64,000 nt of DNA from Zafaria ginkgonis (lineage in GTDB: Bacteria; Actinomycetota; Actinomycetes; Actinomycetales; Micrococcaceae), in contig NZ_BAABEO010000008.1 of the NCBI RefSeq assembly GCF_039540195.1, forward strand, positions 682,001 to 746,000, read 5' to 3'. Positions within the stretch are counted from its first letter, which is position 1. Each line of letters begins with the position of its first letter. This document shows positions 51,322 to 59,890 of this stretch, in pieces. A program made the position numbers and the translations under genes. Under the pieces are notes generated by a model. That model was not told the DNA's origin, did no database searches, and saw nothing but the letters and a program-made list of their open reading frames with translations.

Positions 51322-52344
51322 ATGAGCCAGACCACCCAAGACCTCCCCGGCACCGGCCCGGACGGAACCAAGAAAACCCCGGCCGGCCATTCCGCGACCG
51401 AGCCGGCTTCCCCGGCCCGGCGGGAGGCCAAGTCGACCACCCCGAACCTGTTCCGGCTGCTGCTGCGGGACAAGTTCGCCTGCAGCGGCGCCGTGGTGCT
51501 GTTCGTGGTCCTGCTCACCGCCGCCTTCGGGCCGGCACTGATGGGCGATTTGGCCACCAAGCAGAACCTGCTCTTCGCGAACAAGGCGCCCTTCAACCCG
51601 GCCAACGGCTGGGAATACTTCCTCGGCTCGGACTCGCTGGGCCGCTCCGTACTGGGCCGGCTCGTGGTGGCCACCCGGACCACCCTGCTGGTGGCCGTCC
51701 CCGCGGTAGCGGTGGCGATGCTCATCGGCTCCCTCTGGGGCGTCTGGGCCGGCTACCACCGCGGCTGGCGGGAGAACGCCTCGATGCGCATCGCGGACGT
51801 GATCATGAGTTTCCCCTCGCTCCTGCTTGCCGTCGTCGTCCTGTACGTGTTCAGCCCCTCGATCGCCAACATCGTGCTGATCCTGGCCCTGACCCGCATC
51901 CCGATCTACCTGCGCACCGCCCGCGCCGAATCGGCCGAACTGCAGAGCCGCACCTTCGTCGATGCGGCCCGCACCTTCGGCGCCCGTCCCAACGCGATCA
52001 TCGTCCGGCACGTCATCCCGGTGGTCACCCCGACCATCCTCACGCTGGCCACCCTGGAGTTCTGCTACGTCATGCTGGCCGAGTCCTCCCTGTCCTTCCT
52101 CGGCATCGGCATCCAGCCGCCGGACGTCAGCTGGGGCCTGCTGGTTTCCCAGGGCCGCCAGTACCTGCAGACCGCCTGGTGGCTGTCCATCTTCCCCGGC
52201 CTGGCCATCGTCATCACGGCCATCTCGGCGAACCTGCTGGCCGCCTGGCTGCGCATCGCCACCGACCCGTCCCAGCGCTGGCGCCTGGCGGTGCCCGGCC
52301 GCAAAAAGCTCATCACCCGCATCCCGGCCAAGGAGTCCAAGTGA
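51322..52344 (+). CDS. ABC transporter permease (DppC type)
   Basis: 340 residues with about 50 polar N-terminal residues. DppC blocks: FLGSDSLGRSVLGRLVVATRTTLLVA and FPSLLLAVVVLYVFSPSIAN. The EAA loop is VDAARTFGARPNAIIVRHVIPVV, and ESSLSFLGIGIQPPDVSWGL is near the end. AAGGAGG precedes the ATG. Partner of the DppB-type permease 13 bases upstream. Confidence 0.92.
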   Translation: MSQTTQDLPGTGPDGTKKTPAGHSATEPASPARREAKSTTPNLFRLLLRDKFACSGAVVLFVVLLTAAFGPALMGDLATKQNLLFANKAPFNPANGWEYFLGSDSLGRSVLGRLVVATRTTLLVAVPAVAVAMLIGSLWGVWAGYHRGWRENASMRIADVIMSFPSLLLAVVVLYVFSPSIANIVLILALTRIPIYLRTARAESAELQSRTFVDAARTFGARPNAIIVRHVIPVVTPTILTLATLEFCYVMLAESSLSFLGIGIQPPDVSWGLLVSQGRQYLQTAWWLSIFPGLAIVITAISANLLAAWLRIATDPSQRWRLAVPGRKKLITRIPAKESK

Positions 52345-53390
52345 CCATGACGGCAACCATCGAAGGGACCCAGCGCCCCGGCGAGCCACACCCCGTCGTC
52401 CTGCGCGTAGCGGGCCTGGACGTCGACATCCGCACCCCCTCGGGGGAGGTCCGCGCGGTCAGCGGCGCGGGCTTCATCGCCCGCGCCGGCCAGACCCTGG
52501 CCCTGCTCGGCGAATCCGGCTGCGGCAAGTCCATGACCGCCAAGGCCGTCGCGGGCCTGCTGGACCCGGTCGCCCACGTCTCCGGCGGCACGGTGGAGCT
52601 GGACGGCAAGGACTTGAACCGGATGTCCGCCAAGCAGCGCCGCAAGGTCGCCGGCGCCGAGCTGGGCATCGTCTTCCAGGACGCTCTGACGGTCCTGAAC
52701 CCCGTCTACCCGGTGGGCGTCCAGCTCGGCGAGGCCTTCCGCATCCACCGCGGACTCTCCGCCAAGGCCGCCCGCAAGGAGGCGATCGCGCTGATGAGGC
52801 GCGTGGGCATCCCCGAACCCGAATCCCGCGTGGACGCGTTCCCGCACCAGTTCTCCGGCGGCATGCGCCAGCGCATCCTCATCGCGATGGCCGTGGCCCT
52901 GAGCCCCAAGCTGCTGATCGCCGACGAGCCGACCACCGCCCTGGACGTCACGGTCCAGGCGCAGATCATGGACCTGCTCCGCCGCCTTCGCCAGGAGGAG
53001 AACATGGCGGTGGTCCTGATCACCCACGACCTCGCCGTGGTCGCCGAGGAGGCCGACGACGTGTCCGTGATGTACGCGGGCACCGTCGCCGAGCAGGGAC
53101 CGGTGGAGCAGGTCTTCGCCACCCCCCGCCACCCCTACACCAAGGGCCTGCTCGAATCGGTGCCGGTGGACGCCGAACGCGGGGCCAGCCTGTCCTCGAT
53201 CCCGGGCAGCCCGCCGGAGCTGAAGCACATCCCCGCCGGATGCGTCTACCAGGACCGCTGCCCGCTGGCGCGGGAGCTGTGCCGCCAGGAGCGCCCGGTG
53301 CTGCGCGAGGTGGCTCCCGGCCAGAAGGCCGCCTGCCACTTCTCCGAACTCCTGGCCACCGACGAAACCCTTGAGGAGATCAAGTCATGA
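52341..53390 (+). CDS. ABC transporter ATPase (DppD type)
   Basis: 349 residues from a GTG that overlaps the permease stop (GTGA) and has AGGAG 5 bases upstream. An ATG two codons on is an alternative. Walker A LLGESGCGKSMTAK, Q-loop VFQDALTVLNP, ABC signature FSGGMRQRI, Walker B LLIADEPTTALD and H-loop ITHDLAVV. The C-terminal oligopeptide extension has cysteines GCVYQDRCPLARELC, the Fe-S-like site of Dpp ATPases. Confidence 0.93.
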   Translation: MTMTATIEGTQRPGEPHPVVLRVAGLDVDIRTPSGEVRAVSGAGFIARAGQTLALLGESGCGKSMTAKAVAGLLDPVAHVSGGTVELDGKDLNRMSAKQRRKVAGAELGIVFQDALTVLNPVYPVGVQLGEAFRIHRGLSAKAARKEAIALMRRVGIPEPESRVDAFPHQFSGGMRQRILIAMAVALSPKLLIADEPTTALDVTVQAQIMDLLRRLRQEENMAVVLITHDLAVVAEEADDVSVMYAGTVAEQGPVEQVFATPRHPYTKGLLESVPVDAERGASLSSIPGSPPELKHIPAGCVYQDRCPLARELCRQERPVLREVAPGQKAACHFSELLATDETLEEIKS

Positions 53391-54490
53391 CCGCTCTGCT
53401 GGACCGTCCCCACTCCGGGGCCGACGTCGCCCTCGAGGTCCGCGACGTCACCAAGACCTTCCAGGTGGCGCGCAGCGCCTCGGGCAACAACCGGCTGCGG
53501 GCCCTGGACGGGATCAACCTCACGGTCGGCCGCGGCGAGACCCTCGGGCTCGTGGGCGAGTCCGGCTGCGGCAAGTCCACCCTGGCGCGCACGCTGATGC
53601 TGCTGGAGAAGCCGGATTCCGGAACCGTGGCCTTCGAGGGCCAGGACCCGTTCGGCCTCAAGGGCAAGGAGCTGCTCGCCTGGCGCCGGCGCGTCCAGAT
53701 GGTCTTCCAGGATCCGTTCGCCTCGCTGAACGCCCGCATGACCGCCGGGGAGATCATCTCCGAGCCTTGGGCCACCCACCGCAGCCTCTACCAGACCGCA
53801 CGCGAGCGCGAGGCGCGCCTGCACGAGCTGCTGCAGCTGGTGGGCCTGCGCCCCTCGGACGCGAGGAAGTCCCCGCAGGAGTTCTCCGGCGGCCAGCGCC
53901 AGCGCATCGGCATCGCCCGCGCGCTCGCCCTGAACCCCGAGCTGATCATCCTCGACGAGCCCGTCTCCGCCCTGGACCTCTCCGTCCAGGCCCAGGTGCT
54001 CAACCTGCTCAACGAGCTCCAGGAGAAGCTCGGAGTCAGCTACATCTTCATCTCGCACGACCTCTCGGTGGTCCGCCACGTCACGGACCGCGTGGCCGTG
54101 ATGTACCTGGGCCGAATCATCGAGAGCGGCACCACCGAGGACGTCTTCGAACGGCCCCTGCACCCCTACACGGCCGCCCTGATGTCCGCCTCGCCGAAGC
54201 TGGATCCCGCGGCGCGCCCCGCCGAGCGCATCGTCCTGCGCGGCGAGCTGCCCTCGCCGCTGGATCCGCCGTCGGGCTGCCGGTTCCGCACCCGCTGCTG
54301 GAAGGCGCAGGACATCTGCGCGCAACAGGCTCCGCCGGCCACCACGGCCGCCCAGGCCGGGCGCGTCCACCTGGGCACCCCGCACCTGCGGGCCGCCGGA
54401 ACCGACGCCGCGCCGGTCCACACCGCCGAGTGCCACTTTCCGCTGGAGGATCCGCAGAAGGCCGGCCTGCGGGCCGTCGCGGCCGGATAG
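53387..54490 (+). CDS. ABC transporter ATPase (DppF type)
   Basis: 367 residues; ATG overlaps dppD-type gene by 4 bases. Walker A LVGESGCGKSTLART, Q-loop MVFQDPFASLN, signature FSGGQRQRIG, Walker B LIILDEPVSALD, H-loop ISHDLSVV. The oligopeptide C-terminal region carries CRFRTRCWKAQDIC. Last gene of the operon; a hairpin follows within 21 bases. Confidence 0.93.
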   Translation: MTALLDRPHSGADVALEVRDVTKTFQVARSASGNNRLRALDGINLTVGRGETLGLVGESGCGKSTLARTLMLLEKPDSGTVAFEGQDPFGLKGKELLAWRRRVQMVFQDPFASLNARMTAGEIISEPWATHRSLYQTAREREARLHELLQLVGLRPSDARKSPQEFSGGQRQRIGIARALALNPELIILDEPVSALDLSVQAQVLNLLNELQEKLGVSYIFISHDLSVVRHVTDRVAVMYLGRIIESGTTEDVFERPLHPYTAALMSASPKLDPAARPAERIVLRGELPSPLDPPSGCRFRTRCWKAQDICAQQAPPATTAAQAGRVHLGTPHLRAAGTDAAPVHTAECHFPLEDPQKAGLRAVAAG

Positions 54491-54510
54491 CGCAGCCAAG
54501 ACCGGGAAAC

Positions 54511-54550
54511 GCGCCGGGGCGGGCACCGTCGGATCGGTGCCCGCCCCGGC
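54511..54550. terminator. Hairpin between the ABC operon and gntR
   Basis: 17-bp perfect arms (54511-54527, 54534-54550) with a 6-base loop, between convergent genes. No T-run, so termination strength is uncertain. Confidence 0.6.
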
Positions 54551-54563
54551 GGCGCAACGGCCG

Positions 54564-55241
54564 CTAGCCGTCGGGAAGGATCGCGAGGATGCGCTCGAAG
54601 AAGCGCGTCATGTGCTTCTCGGAAAGATCGGCCGCGACATCGGCTTGGCCGGCACGGGCGGCGTCGAGGATCTCTTGATGTTCGAGCCATTCCCTGCGGT
54701 AGGCGGGGACCTCGTCGTCGTTTCCGGCGGCGCGCCAGCCGAACACGCTGATCAGCGCCGTCCGGTCGCGCAGGTTGTCCAGCACTTCGAGCAGCAGGGG
54801 GTTGCCGCAACCGGCGTACAGCGAGGCATGGAAGTCGCGATTGAGCAGGCTCAGGGTCGCGCGGTCGTTCGTCTCCAGCAGTCCGTGCGCGCGTTCCAGG
54901 ATCTCGGCGGCCCGGTCCCAGTAATGTCCGGCGCCGAGGGCGACCGTCCGGCGGACAGCCTCCGGCTCCAGAAGCAGCCGCAGGTCGCGTACGGCCAAGG
55001 TCAGCGTGCGGTCCACTTCCTGGACCCGGGCCCCTTTGTAGGGAGCGAACTGCACGAGGCCTGAGTTCGAGAGGATCTTCAGGGCCTCCCGCACTGGGGT
55101 CTTGGAAACGCCGAGGCGCTGGGCCAGTTCCGCCTCCACCAGCGGCTGCCCGGGGAGCAGTTCACTGGTGAGGATTCCGTGGCGGATCGCGCCCAGCACG
55201 GCGTCGATGCGTGACTGCGGCAGTTCCACCTGCATGCCCAT
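54564..55241 (-). CDS. GntR family regulator, FadR/VanR (FCD) type
   Basis: 225 residues. Winged helix residues about 8-75 (GILTSELLPGQPLVEAELAQRLGVSKTPVREALKILSNSGL). All-helical FCD effector domain follows with metal-ligand candidates in the DFHASLYAGCGN and MTRFFERI regions. Divergent from the orphan binding-protein gene, with a large AT-rich palindrome in the gap that is its probable operator. Confidence 0.9.
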   Translation of the reverse strand: MGMQVELPQSRIDAVLGAIRHGILTSELLPGQPLVEAELAQRLGVSKTPVREALKILSNSGLVQFAPYKGARVQEVDRTLTLAVRDLRLLLEPEAVRRTVALGAGHYWDRAAEILERAHGLLETNDRATLSLLNRDFHASLYAGCGNPLLLEVLDNLRDRTALISVFGWRAAGNDDEVPAYRREWLEHQEILDAARAGQADVAADLSEKHMTRFFERILAILPDG

Positions 55242-55333
55242 CTCTGTGGCCCCTCTCTTTTGTTCGACTCTAGCGGGTCGGAATGCCCGGGGTGCGCTGT
55301 GACCCTTGACACTCGTTTTCCACCTTCATAGGG

Positions 55334-55359
55334 TTCATACATCATATATGAGATATGAA
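55334..55359. promoter_or_regulatory. 26-bp AT-rich palindrome, probable GntR operator
   Basis: TTCATA-CA-TCATATATGA-GA-TATGAA: a perfect 10-bp core and perfect 6-bp outer arms with two mismatched bases between. It lies 93 bases from gntR and 76 from the binding-protein start, in sequence far more AT-rich than its surroundings. Confidence 0.6.
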
Positions 55360-55434
55360 ACTCGCATCGCCGGAGGTTCGCATCGCTTCAGCGCGGGCCG
55401 CGGCGAACTGATGCCCTACCGATGGAGGAAATCC

Positions 55435-57003
55435 ATGGCAACACTCGTGAGGAAGTCAAAGAGGAGCCGGCAGGCCACAGGCGCCATGCTGGCCGTGGCC
55501 GCCATGCTGGGAGTGCAGGGATGCGCAGTGGGCGGAGCATCGGGCAGCGACGCCGCCGCCGCGGCGGATACCATCCGGATCGTGCTCAAGGAAGAGCCGC
55601 CCACGCTCGAGGCCTGCCAGGGGTCGCAGAACTCGACGGGACTCGTGACCCGCAACAACATCGCCGAGGGCCTGACGTCCAGGGACGCCGCAACGGGCAA
55701 GATCAATCCAGCGCTGGCCACCGCATGGGAGCAGACCTCCGAAAACACCTGGACCTTCACGTTGCGCGACGGGGTGAGGTTCCATGACGGTTCGACGTTC
55801 GAGGCCGAAGACGCCGCCTTCTCCATCGAACGGATGCTCACCCCGGAACTGGCTTGCGACGTCGCCGGCCAGTTCTTCGGCGGTAACGACTTCAAGGCGG
55901 CCGCGATCGACGCAACGACGCTGGAAGTCACCACCAAGGTCCCCGATCCGATCCTTCCGCTGCGCCTGGCGTTCGTGGGCATCGTCCCCTCGACCACCGA
56001 TGCGACGCAGAAGGTCCGCGAGCCGATCGGCACCGGCCCCTACGCCGTCTCCGGCTGGGACGCCGGGACCAAACTGACCCTCAAGCGGTTCGACGACTAC
56101 TGGGGCGAGGCGCCGGGCTTCGCAACGGCCGAGTACATGTGGCGGTCCGAGGGGACGGTCCGCGCCGCGATGGTTGCCAACGGCGAGGCGGACGTGGCCA
56201 TCACGCTGGCCCCGGAGGACGGCGCTGGCGACTACGGCGTCCAGTACAACACCAACGAAGTCACGTTCATGCGCATGGACGCCGGCATCGCCCCGTTGAA
56301 CGACCGCCGCGTGCGCGAGGCCATCAACTATGCGCTGGACAAGGAAAGCATGCTCGCAACGATCTTCGGCGGGCAGGGAAAACTGGCCACCCAGTTGGTG
56401 CCCGAGGGCGTCGTCGGACACAACCCGGACATCGAGGCTTGGCCCTACGACATGGGCCGGGCCAAGGCCCTGATCGCCGAGGCCAAGGCCGACGGGGTCC
56501 CCGTGGACCAGAAAATCACCATCATCGGTCGCAGCGGCTTCTACCCCAAGGCCGACGAGGCCATGGAGGTAGTGCAGAACGAGCTGATCGAGGCCGGCCT
56601 GAACGTGGAGATCCAGATGGGCGACGTCAACACGTGGCTCCAGCACCTGCTGCGTCCGCTGCCCACCGACTTCGGCCCGCGGCTGCTCATGGGCATGCAC
56701 GGAAACCAGGCCGGCGACGCGTCCTTCACCATGCGAAACAACCTGGGCAGCGAAGGCGGCCAAAGCAGCTACGGAACCCCGGAACTTGACGCCCTGATTG
56801 AAGCGGGGGAACTGGCCACGGGCCAGAAGCGCGCCGACGCCTTCGCCCAGGCCCTCGCCTACGGGCATGACGAGATTGTCCGGGACGCGATGATGGTCCA
56901 GGTCGGCGCCCTCATGGCGATCTCGCCGAAGGTTTCCTACGAGCCGGACTCCGCCTCGGGCGACGAAATGCGGGTGGCGGACATGCACAAGGCAGGGCAG
57001 TGA
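55435..57003 (+). CDS. ABC transporter substrate-binding lipoprotein, orphan paralogue
   Basis: 522 residues from an ATG with GGAGG 6 bases upstream; longer upstream frames lack a signal-like start. Lipobox VQGC in AAMLGVQGCAVGG. Blocks align with the 48697 protein along its length (EEPPTLEACQGSQNSTGLV, WTFTLRDGVRFHDGS, REAINYALDKESMLATIFGG). There is no permease or ATPase next to it, so it probably uses the translocon encoded at 50320-54490. Followed by the DapA-like gene. Confidence 0.9.
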   Translation: MATLVRKSKRSRQATGAMLAVAAMLGVQGCAVGGASGSDAAAAADTIRIVLKEEPPTLEACQGSQNSTGLVTRNNIAEGLTSRDAATGKINPALATAWEQTSENTWTFTLRDGVRFHDGSTFEAEDAAFSIERMLTPELACDVAGQFFGGNDFKAAAIDATTLEVTTKVPDPILPLRLAFVGIVPSTTDATQKVREPIGTGPYAVSGWDAGTKLTLKRFDDYWGEAPGFATAEYMWRSEGTVRAAMVANGEADVAITLAPEDGAGDYGVQYNTNEVTFMRMDAGIAPLNDRRVREAINYALDKESMLATIFGGQGKLATQLVPEGVVGHNPDIEAWPYDMGRAKALIAEAKADGVPVDQKITIIGRSGFYPKADEAMEVVQNELIEAGLNVEIQMGDVNTWLQHLLRPLPTDFGPRLLMGMHGNQAGDASFTMRNNLGSEGGQSSYGTPELDALIEAGELATGQKRADAFAQALAYGHDEIVRDAMMVQVGALMAISPKVSYEPDSASGDEMRVADMHKAGQ

Positions 57004-57107
57004 CGCCGATTGCCCCGGACCCGTCGGCACCGGCCACGGACCCCGGAACGAACCGGCAGCAAGGAAACCACCGAGGCCCGATTCCGGGCGGAAGGATCCA
57101 GACCACC

Positions 57108-58034
57108 ATGTTTGAGCAACTGCGGGAGCACCTGGCGGGGGTCGTGGCCATTGCCGTGACACCCTTCGACGGAGCCGGACGGATCGACGAAGGTCCATTC
57201 GTGCGGATCGTGGAGAGGATGGTCGACGCCGGCATACGGGTCGTCACCCCGAACGGCAACACCAGCGAATACTACTCACTCACCGACGCCGAACGCGCCC
57301 GCTGCCTGGACCTTGCCGTCGGAGCGGTGGGGGGCCGGGCGACCATCCTGGCCGGCGTCGGCGGGTCGGTGGCCAGCGCCGTCGAGGCCGCCATCCAGGC
57401 GCGCGAGGCCGGAGCGGACGCGATCATGGTCCACCAGCCCGCACACCCCTTCGTCTCCAACGCCGGCTGGCTCGAGTACCACCGCGAGATTGCCCGGGCC
57501 GTCCCGGAACTCGGCGTCGTGCTCTACCTGCGCAACGCGCGCATCACCGGCGCGACGATAGCGGACCTCGCCCGGTCGGCCCCCAACCTCGTCGGGGTCA
57601 AGTATGCCGTCGCGGATCCGGTGCGATTCGGCACCGTGCTGCGCGAGTGCCCGGACACGGAGCTGGTCTGGATCGCGGGCCTGGCGGAGCTGTCGGCACC
57701 CGGATACTGGGCCCTCGGAGCGAGCGGCTTCACCTCCGGATTCGCCAACGTGGATCCGGGCCTCTCGCTGCGCATGCTCGATGCGCTGCGGCGGGGCGAT
57801 ACGCGTGCGGCAATGCAGGTATGGGACCTCATCCGGCCGTTCGAGGAGTTGCGGGCCCTCAACGAGTCCGAGAACAACGTGTCCGTCGTCAAGGAGGCCC
57901 TGGCGCAACTCGGCCTCTGTGCCGCCGACGTGCGTCCGCCCATCAGCGCACTGGGTTCACGGGACAAGGAACTGGTCACCGCGATGATGGACCTGTGGAG
58001 TCCGGAGGCGGTGAGGCAGCGAGCCACGGCATAG
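57108..58034 (+). CDS. Dihydrodipicolinate synthase family protein (aldolase/dehydratase)
   Basis: 308 residues, TIM barrel. Schiff-base Lys in LVGVKYAVADPV, active-site Tyr in GVVLYLRNARITG. The substrate loop is VVTPNGNTSEYYSLT instead of the GTTGE of true DapA, so the substrate is not aspartate semialdehyde. More likely it is a 2-keto-3-deoxy sugar acid or a relative. The ATG at 57108 is chosen because homologues start near this residue; AAGGA is rather far upstream (12 bases). 104 bases after the orphan binding protein. Confidence 0.85.
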   Translation: MFEQLREHLAGVVAIAVTPFDGAGRIDEGPFVRIVERMVDAGIRVVTPNGNTSEYYSLTDAERARCLDLAVGAVGGRATILAGVGGSVASAVEAAIQAREAGADAIMVHQPAHPFVSNAGWLEYHREIARAVPELGVVLYLRNARITGATIADLARSAPNLVGVKYAVADPVRFGTVLRECPDTELVWIAGLAELSAPGYWALGASGFTSGFANVDPGLSLRMLDALRRGDTRAAMQVWDLIRPFEELRALNESENNVSVVKEALAQLGLCAADVRPPISALGSRDKELVTAMMDLWSPEAVRQRATA

Positions 58035-58071
58035 CGGCGGTGCCCCTGCCCGAACCCCGGCCATCCTGCGG

Positions 58072-58077
58072 TACGGT
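58072..58077 (+). promoter_or_regulatory. -10 element, leaderless TSUP permease start
   Basis: TACGGT (TAnnnT) exactly 6 bases before the ATG at 58084. Confidence 0.45.
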
Positions 58078-58083
58078 CCACTG

Positions 58084-58803
58084 ATGGACGCCGGGACCTT
58101 CGCACTCCTCGCGGCGACGATGTTCGTCGCCGCGGGGCTGCAGGGCTCGATCGGCTTCGGCGCGGGATTGGTTGCGGCTCCCGTGATCGCGCTGGTCGAG
58201 CCCGATCTGTTGCCCGCGCTGGTGGTCATGCTGGCGTGTGTCCTGACGCTGCTGGTCGCGATCCGCGACAGGGCACACCTCGACGTGAGGGGCGCCGGCT
58301 GGGCCTTGGCCGGGCGGGTTCCCGGAAGCGTGCTGGGCACCTGGCTGGTGGTGGCGGTGTCGACGACCGCACTGTCCTGGATCGTGGCCGTCGCGGTGCT
58401 CGTGGGCATCGGATCGGCCTTCCTCGGATGGCGCCCGGCGCGGACCCCCGTCTCGCTGGCCGTCGCCGGTGCCCTGTCCGGCGTCATGGGGACCGCCACG
58501 TCGGTGGGCGGGGCTCCGATGGCCATCATCTGGCAGGGCCTTCCCCCCGCGCGCATCCGGGCCACCATGAGCGCCTTCTTCCTGGTGGGATCGCTGATGT
58601 CCGTGGGGCTGCTGACCCTCGCCGGCCTCGTGACGTCCGCGGTGGTAGAGGCCTTCCTGCTGTTGAGCCCGGTGGTGCTGGCTGGCTTTTTCGCGTCCCG
58701 CTGGCTCAACCGCTTCCTCGACGCCGACCGGCTGCGCCTGGTGGGCCTGCTCGCCGCGGCGGGCGGCGCCGTCGTGCTGGCCGTGCGGCTGATCCTGGGC
58801 TGA
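58084..58803 (+). CDS. TSUP (TauE/SafE) family permease
   Basis: 239 residues, seven or eight membrane helices. Typical duplicated half-motifs: FVAAGLQGSIGFGAGLVAAPVIALV near the N-terminus and GALSGVMGTATSVGGAPMAIIWQ in the middle. The family exports or imports sulphur-containing or small organic anions (sulphite, sulphoacetate, sulpholactate). The substrate cannot be told. Own leaderless promoter; ends at a strong hairpin. Confidence 0.87.
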   Translation: MDAGTFALLAATMFVAAGLQGSIGFGAGLVAAPVIALVEPDLLPALVVMLACVLTLLVAIRDRAHLDVRGAGWALAGRVPGSVLGTWLVVAVSTTALSWIVAVAVLVGIGSAFLGWRPARTPVSLAVAGALSGVMGTATSVGGAPMAIIWQGLPPARIRATMSAFFLVGSLMSVGLLTLAGLVTSAVVEAFLLLSPVVLAGFFASRWLNRFLDADRLRLVGLLAAAGGAVVLAVRLILG

Positions 58804-58804
58804 G

Positions 58805-58869
58805 CCGGACAAACGCAGATGCCCCGGCCGCCGTGGAAAACGGCGGCCTGGGCATCTGCGTTTGTCCGG
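58805..58869. terminator. Long hairpin terminator between the TSUP gene and the hydroxyacid dehydrogenase gene
   Basis: 29-bp arms (58805-58833, 58841-58869) with one mismatch and an A-rich loop, between convergent genes. Confidence 0.85.
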
Positions 58870-58876
58870 ACGGTGC

Positions 58877-59890
58877 TCAGACGGTGACGCCCGGCCGCAC
58901 CCGGTTGCGCAGCGCCGAGCCGGAAGCGACGGCCTCGACATTCGCGGCGATGTCCAGCACGCGGCGCTCGAAGGTGCTTGAGGCCAGGCCCGAGTAGTGC
59001 GGTGTCAGGATGGCGTTGTCCAGCTCGGCGAACGGAAAGTCGGCCGGAGGAGTGCGGCCCGGCTCCGGCGCGCCCCACCACACGTCGATCGCCGCACCGG
59101 CGATGCTCCCGCCCGCCAGGGCGGCATAAAGGGCGGCCTGGTCCACCACGGGTCCGCGGGCCACGTTCACCAGGAAAGCGGTCTCCTTCATGGCGGCGAG
59201 CTCGGCGGAGCCGATCAGGCCCTCCGTGGCCGCGGACAGCGGCACGGTGACCACCACGACATCGGCTTCGGCCAAGAGGCGCGGCAGGTCGCCGTCCCCG
59301 CCGACCCAGCGCGGGGCGACGCCCTCGGGCAGGGGCGCCTCGGGGCGGTGGCGGACGGCGATGACGTCCATGCCGAACCCCGTGGCCAGCCGGGCCGTCT
59401 CGGCGCCGATCGTGCCCAGGCCCACCAGGCCGATGGTCATCGTGTCCAACGTGGGGTGCAGCGGGGCGGTGGGATCCGTGAGGATCGTCCGCCACGTGCC
59501 GCCGCGCAGGTCCCGGTCGGTCGGCAGCAGGCGCCGCACCAGGGCCAGCGTCGTCATCATGACGTGCTCGGCGATGGGCCGGGCGTGGTGGAACGTGTTG
59601 GCGACCGCGGCGGACGCCGGCAGGTCGGCGACCGCCACCCGGTCCACGCCGGCGCCGGTCACGTGGACCAGCCGCGCCGAGGAGACGGTGCGCGCCTCCT
59701 CGGGCGACATCCGCGAGCAGACCACCACGTCGGCGTTGGCGAGGTCGGCGGCACGCTCGGCGACCGGGACGTCAGCCAGGAACTTCCAGCGGTGCGAGGG
59801 GGCGCCGGCCACCAGTTTCTCGGCGTAGGTGCCGATGATCGGATCGGTGACAACGACGTCCAGGACCTCGGCGGAGGCGCCGGCTACCAA
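58877..59890 (-). CDS. D-2-hydroxyacid dehydrogenase family protein
   Basis: About 337 residues from a TTG at 59890 that overlaps the upstream stop by 7 bases. No better start exists: the frame upstream only mirrors the dehydratase gene. NAD-binding GLVGLGTIGAETARLATGFG near 152, Arg in NVARGPVVDQAAL, Glu in WWGAPEPGRTPP, His in LTPHYSGLAS. Probably reduces or oxidises a sugar-acid-derived 2-keto acid made by the neighbouring dehydratase; the substrate is inferred from context only. Confidence 0.8.
   Translation of the reverse strand: MVAGASAEVLDVVVTDPIIGTYAEKLVAGAPSHRWKFLADVPVAERAADLANADVVVCSRMSPEEARTVSSARLVHVTGAGVDRVAVADLPASAAVANTFHHARPIAEHVMMTTLALVRRLLPTDRDLRGGTWRTILTDPTAPLHPTLDTMTIGLVGLGTIGAETARLATGFGMDVIAVRHRPEAPLPEGVAPRWVGGDGDLPRLLAEADVVVVTVPLSAATEGLIGSAELAAMKETAFLVNVARGPVVDQAALYAALAGGSIAGAAIDVWWGAPEPGRTPPADFPFAELDNAILTPHYSGLASSTFERRVLDIAANVEAVASGSALRNRVRPGVTV

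Noticed and set aside
47410..52389. A very long minus-strand open frame of about 1659 codons
   Set aside because: Only its last 331 codons (47410-48405) are a recognisable dehydrogenase. The rest is antisense to the ABC operon and has composition typical of antisense frames in high-GC DNA.
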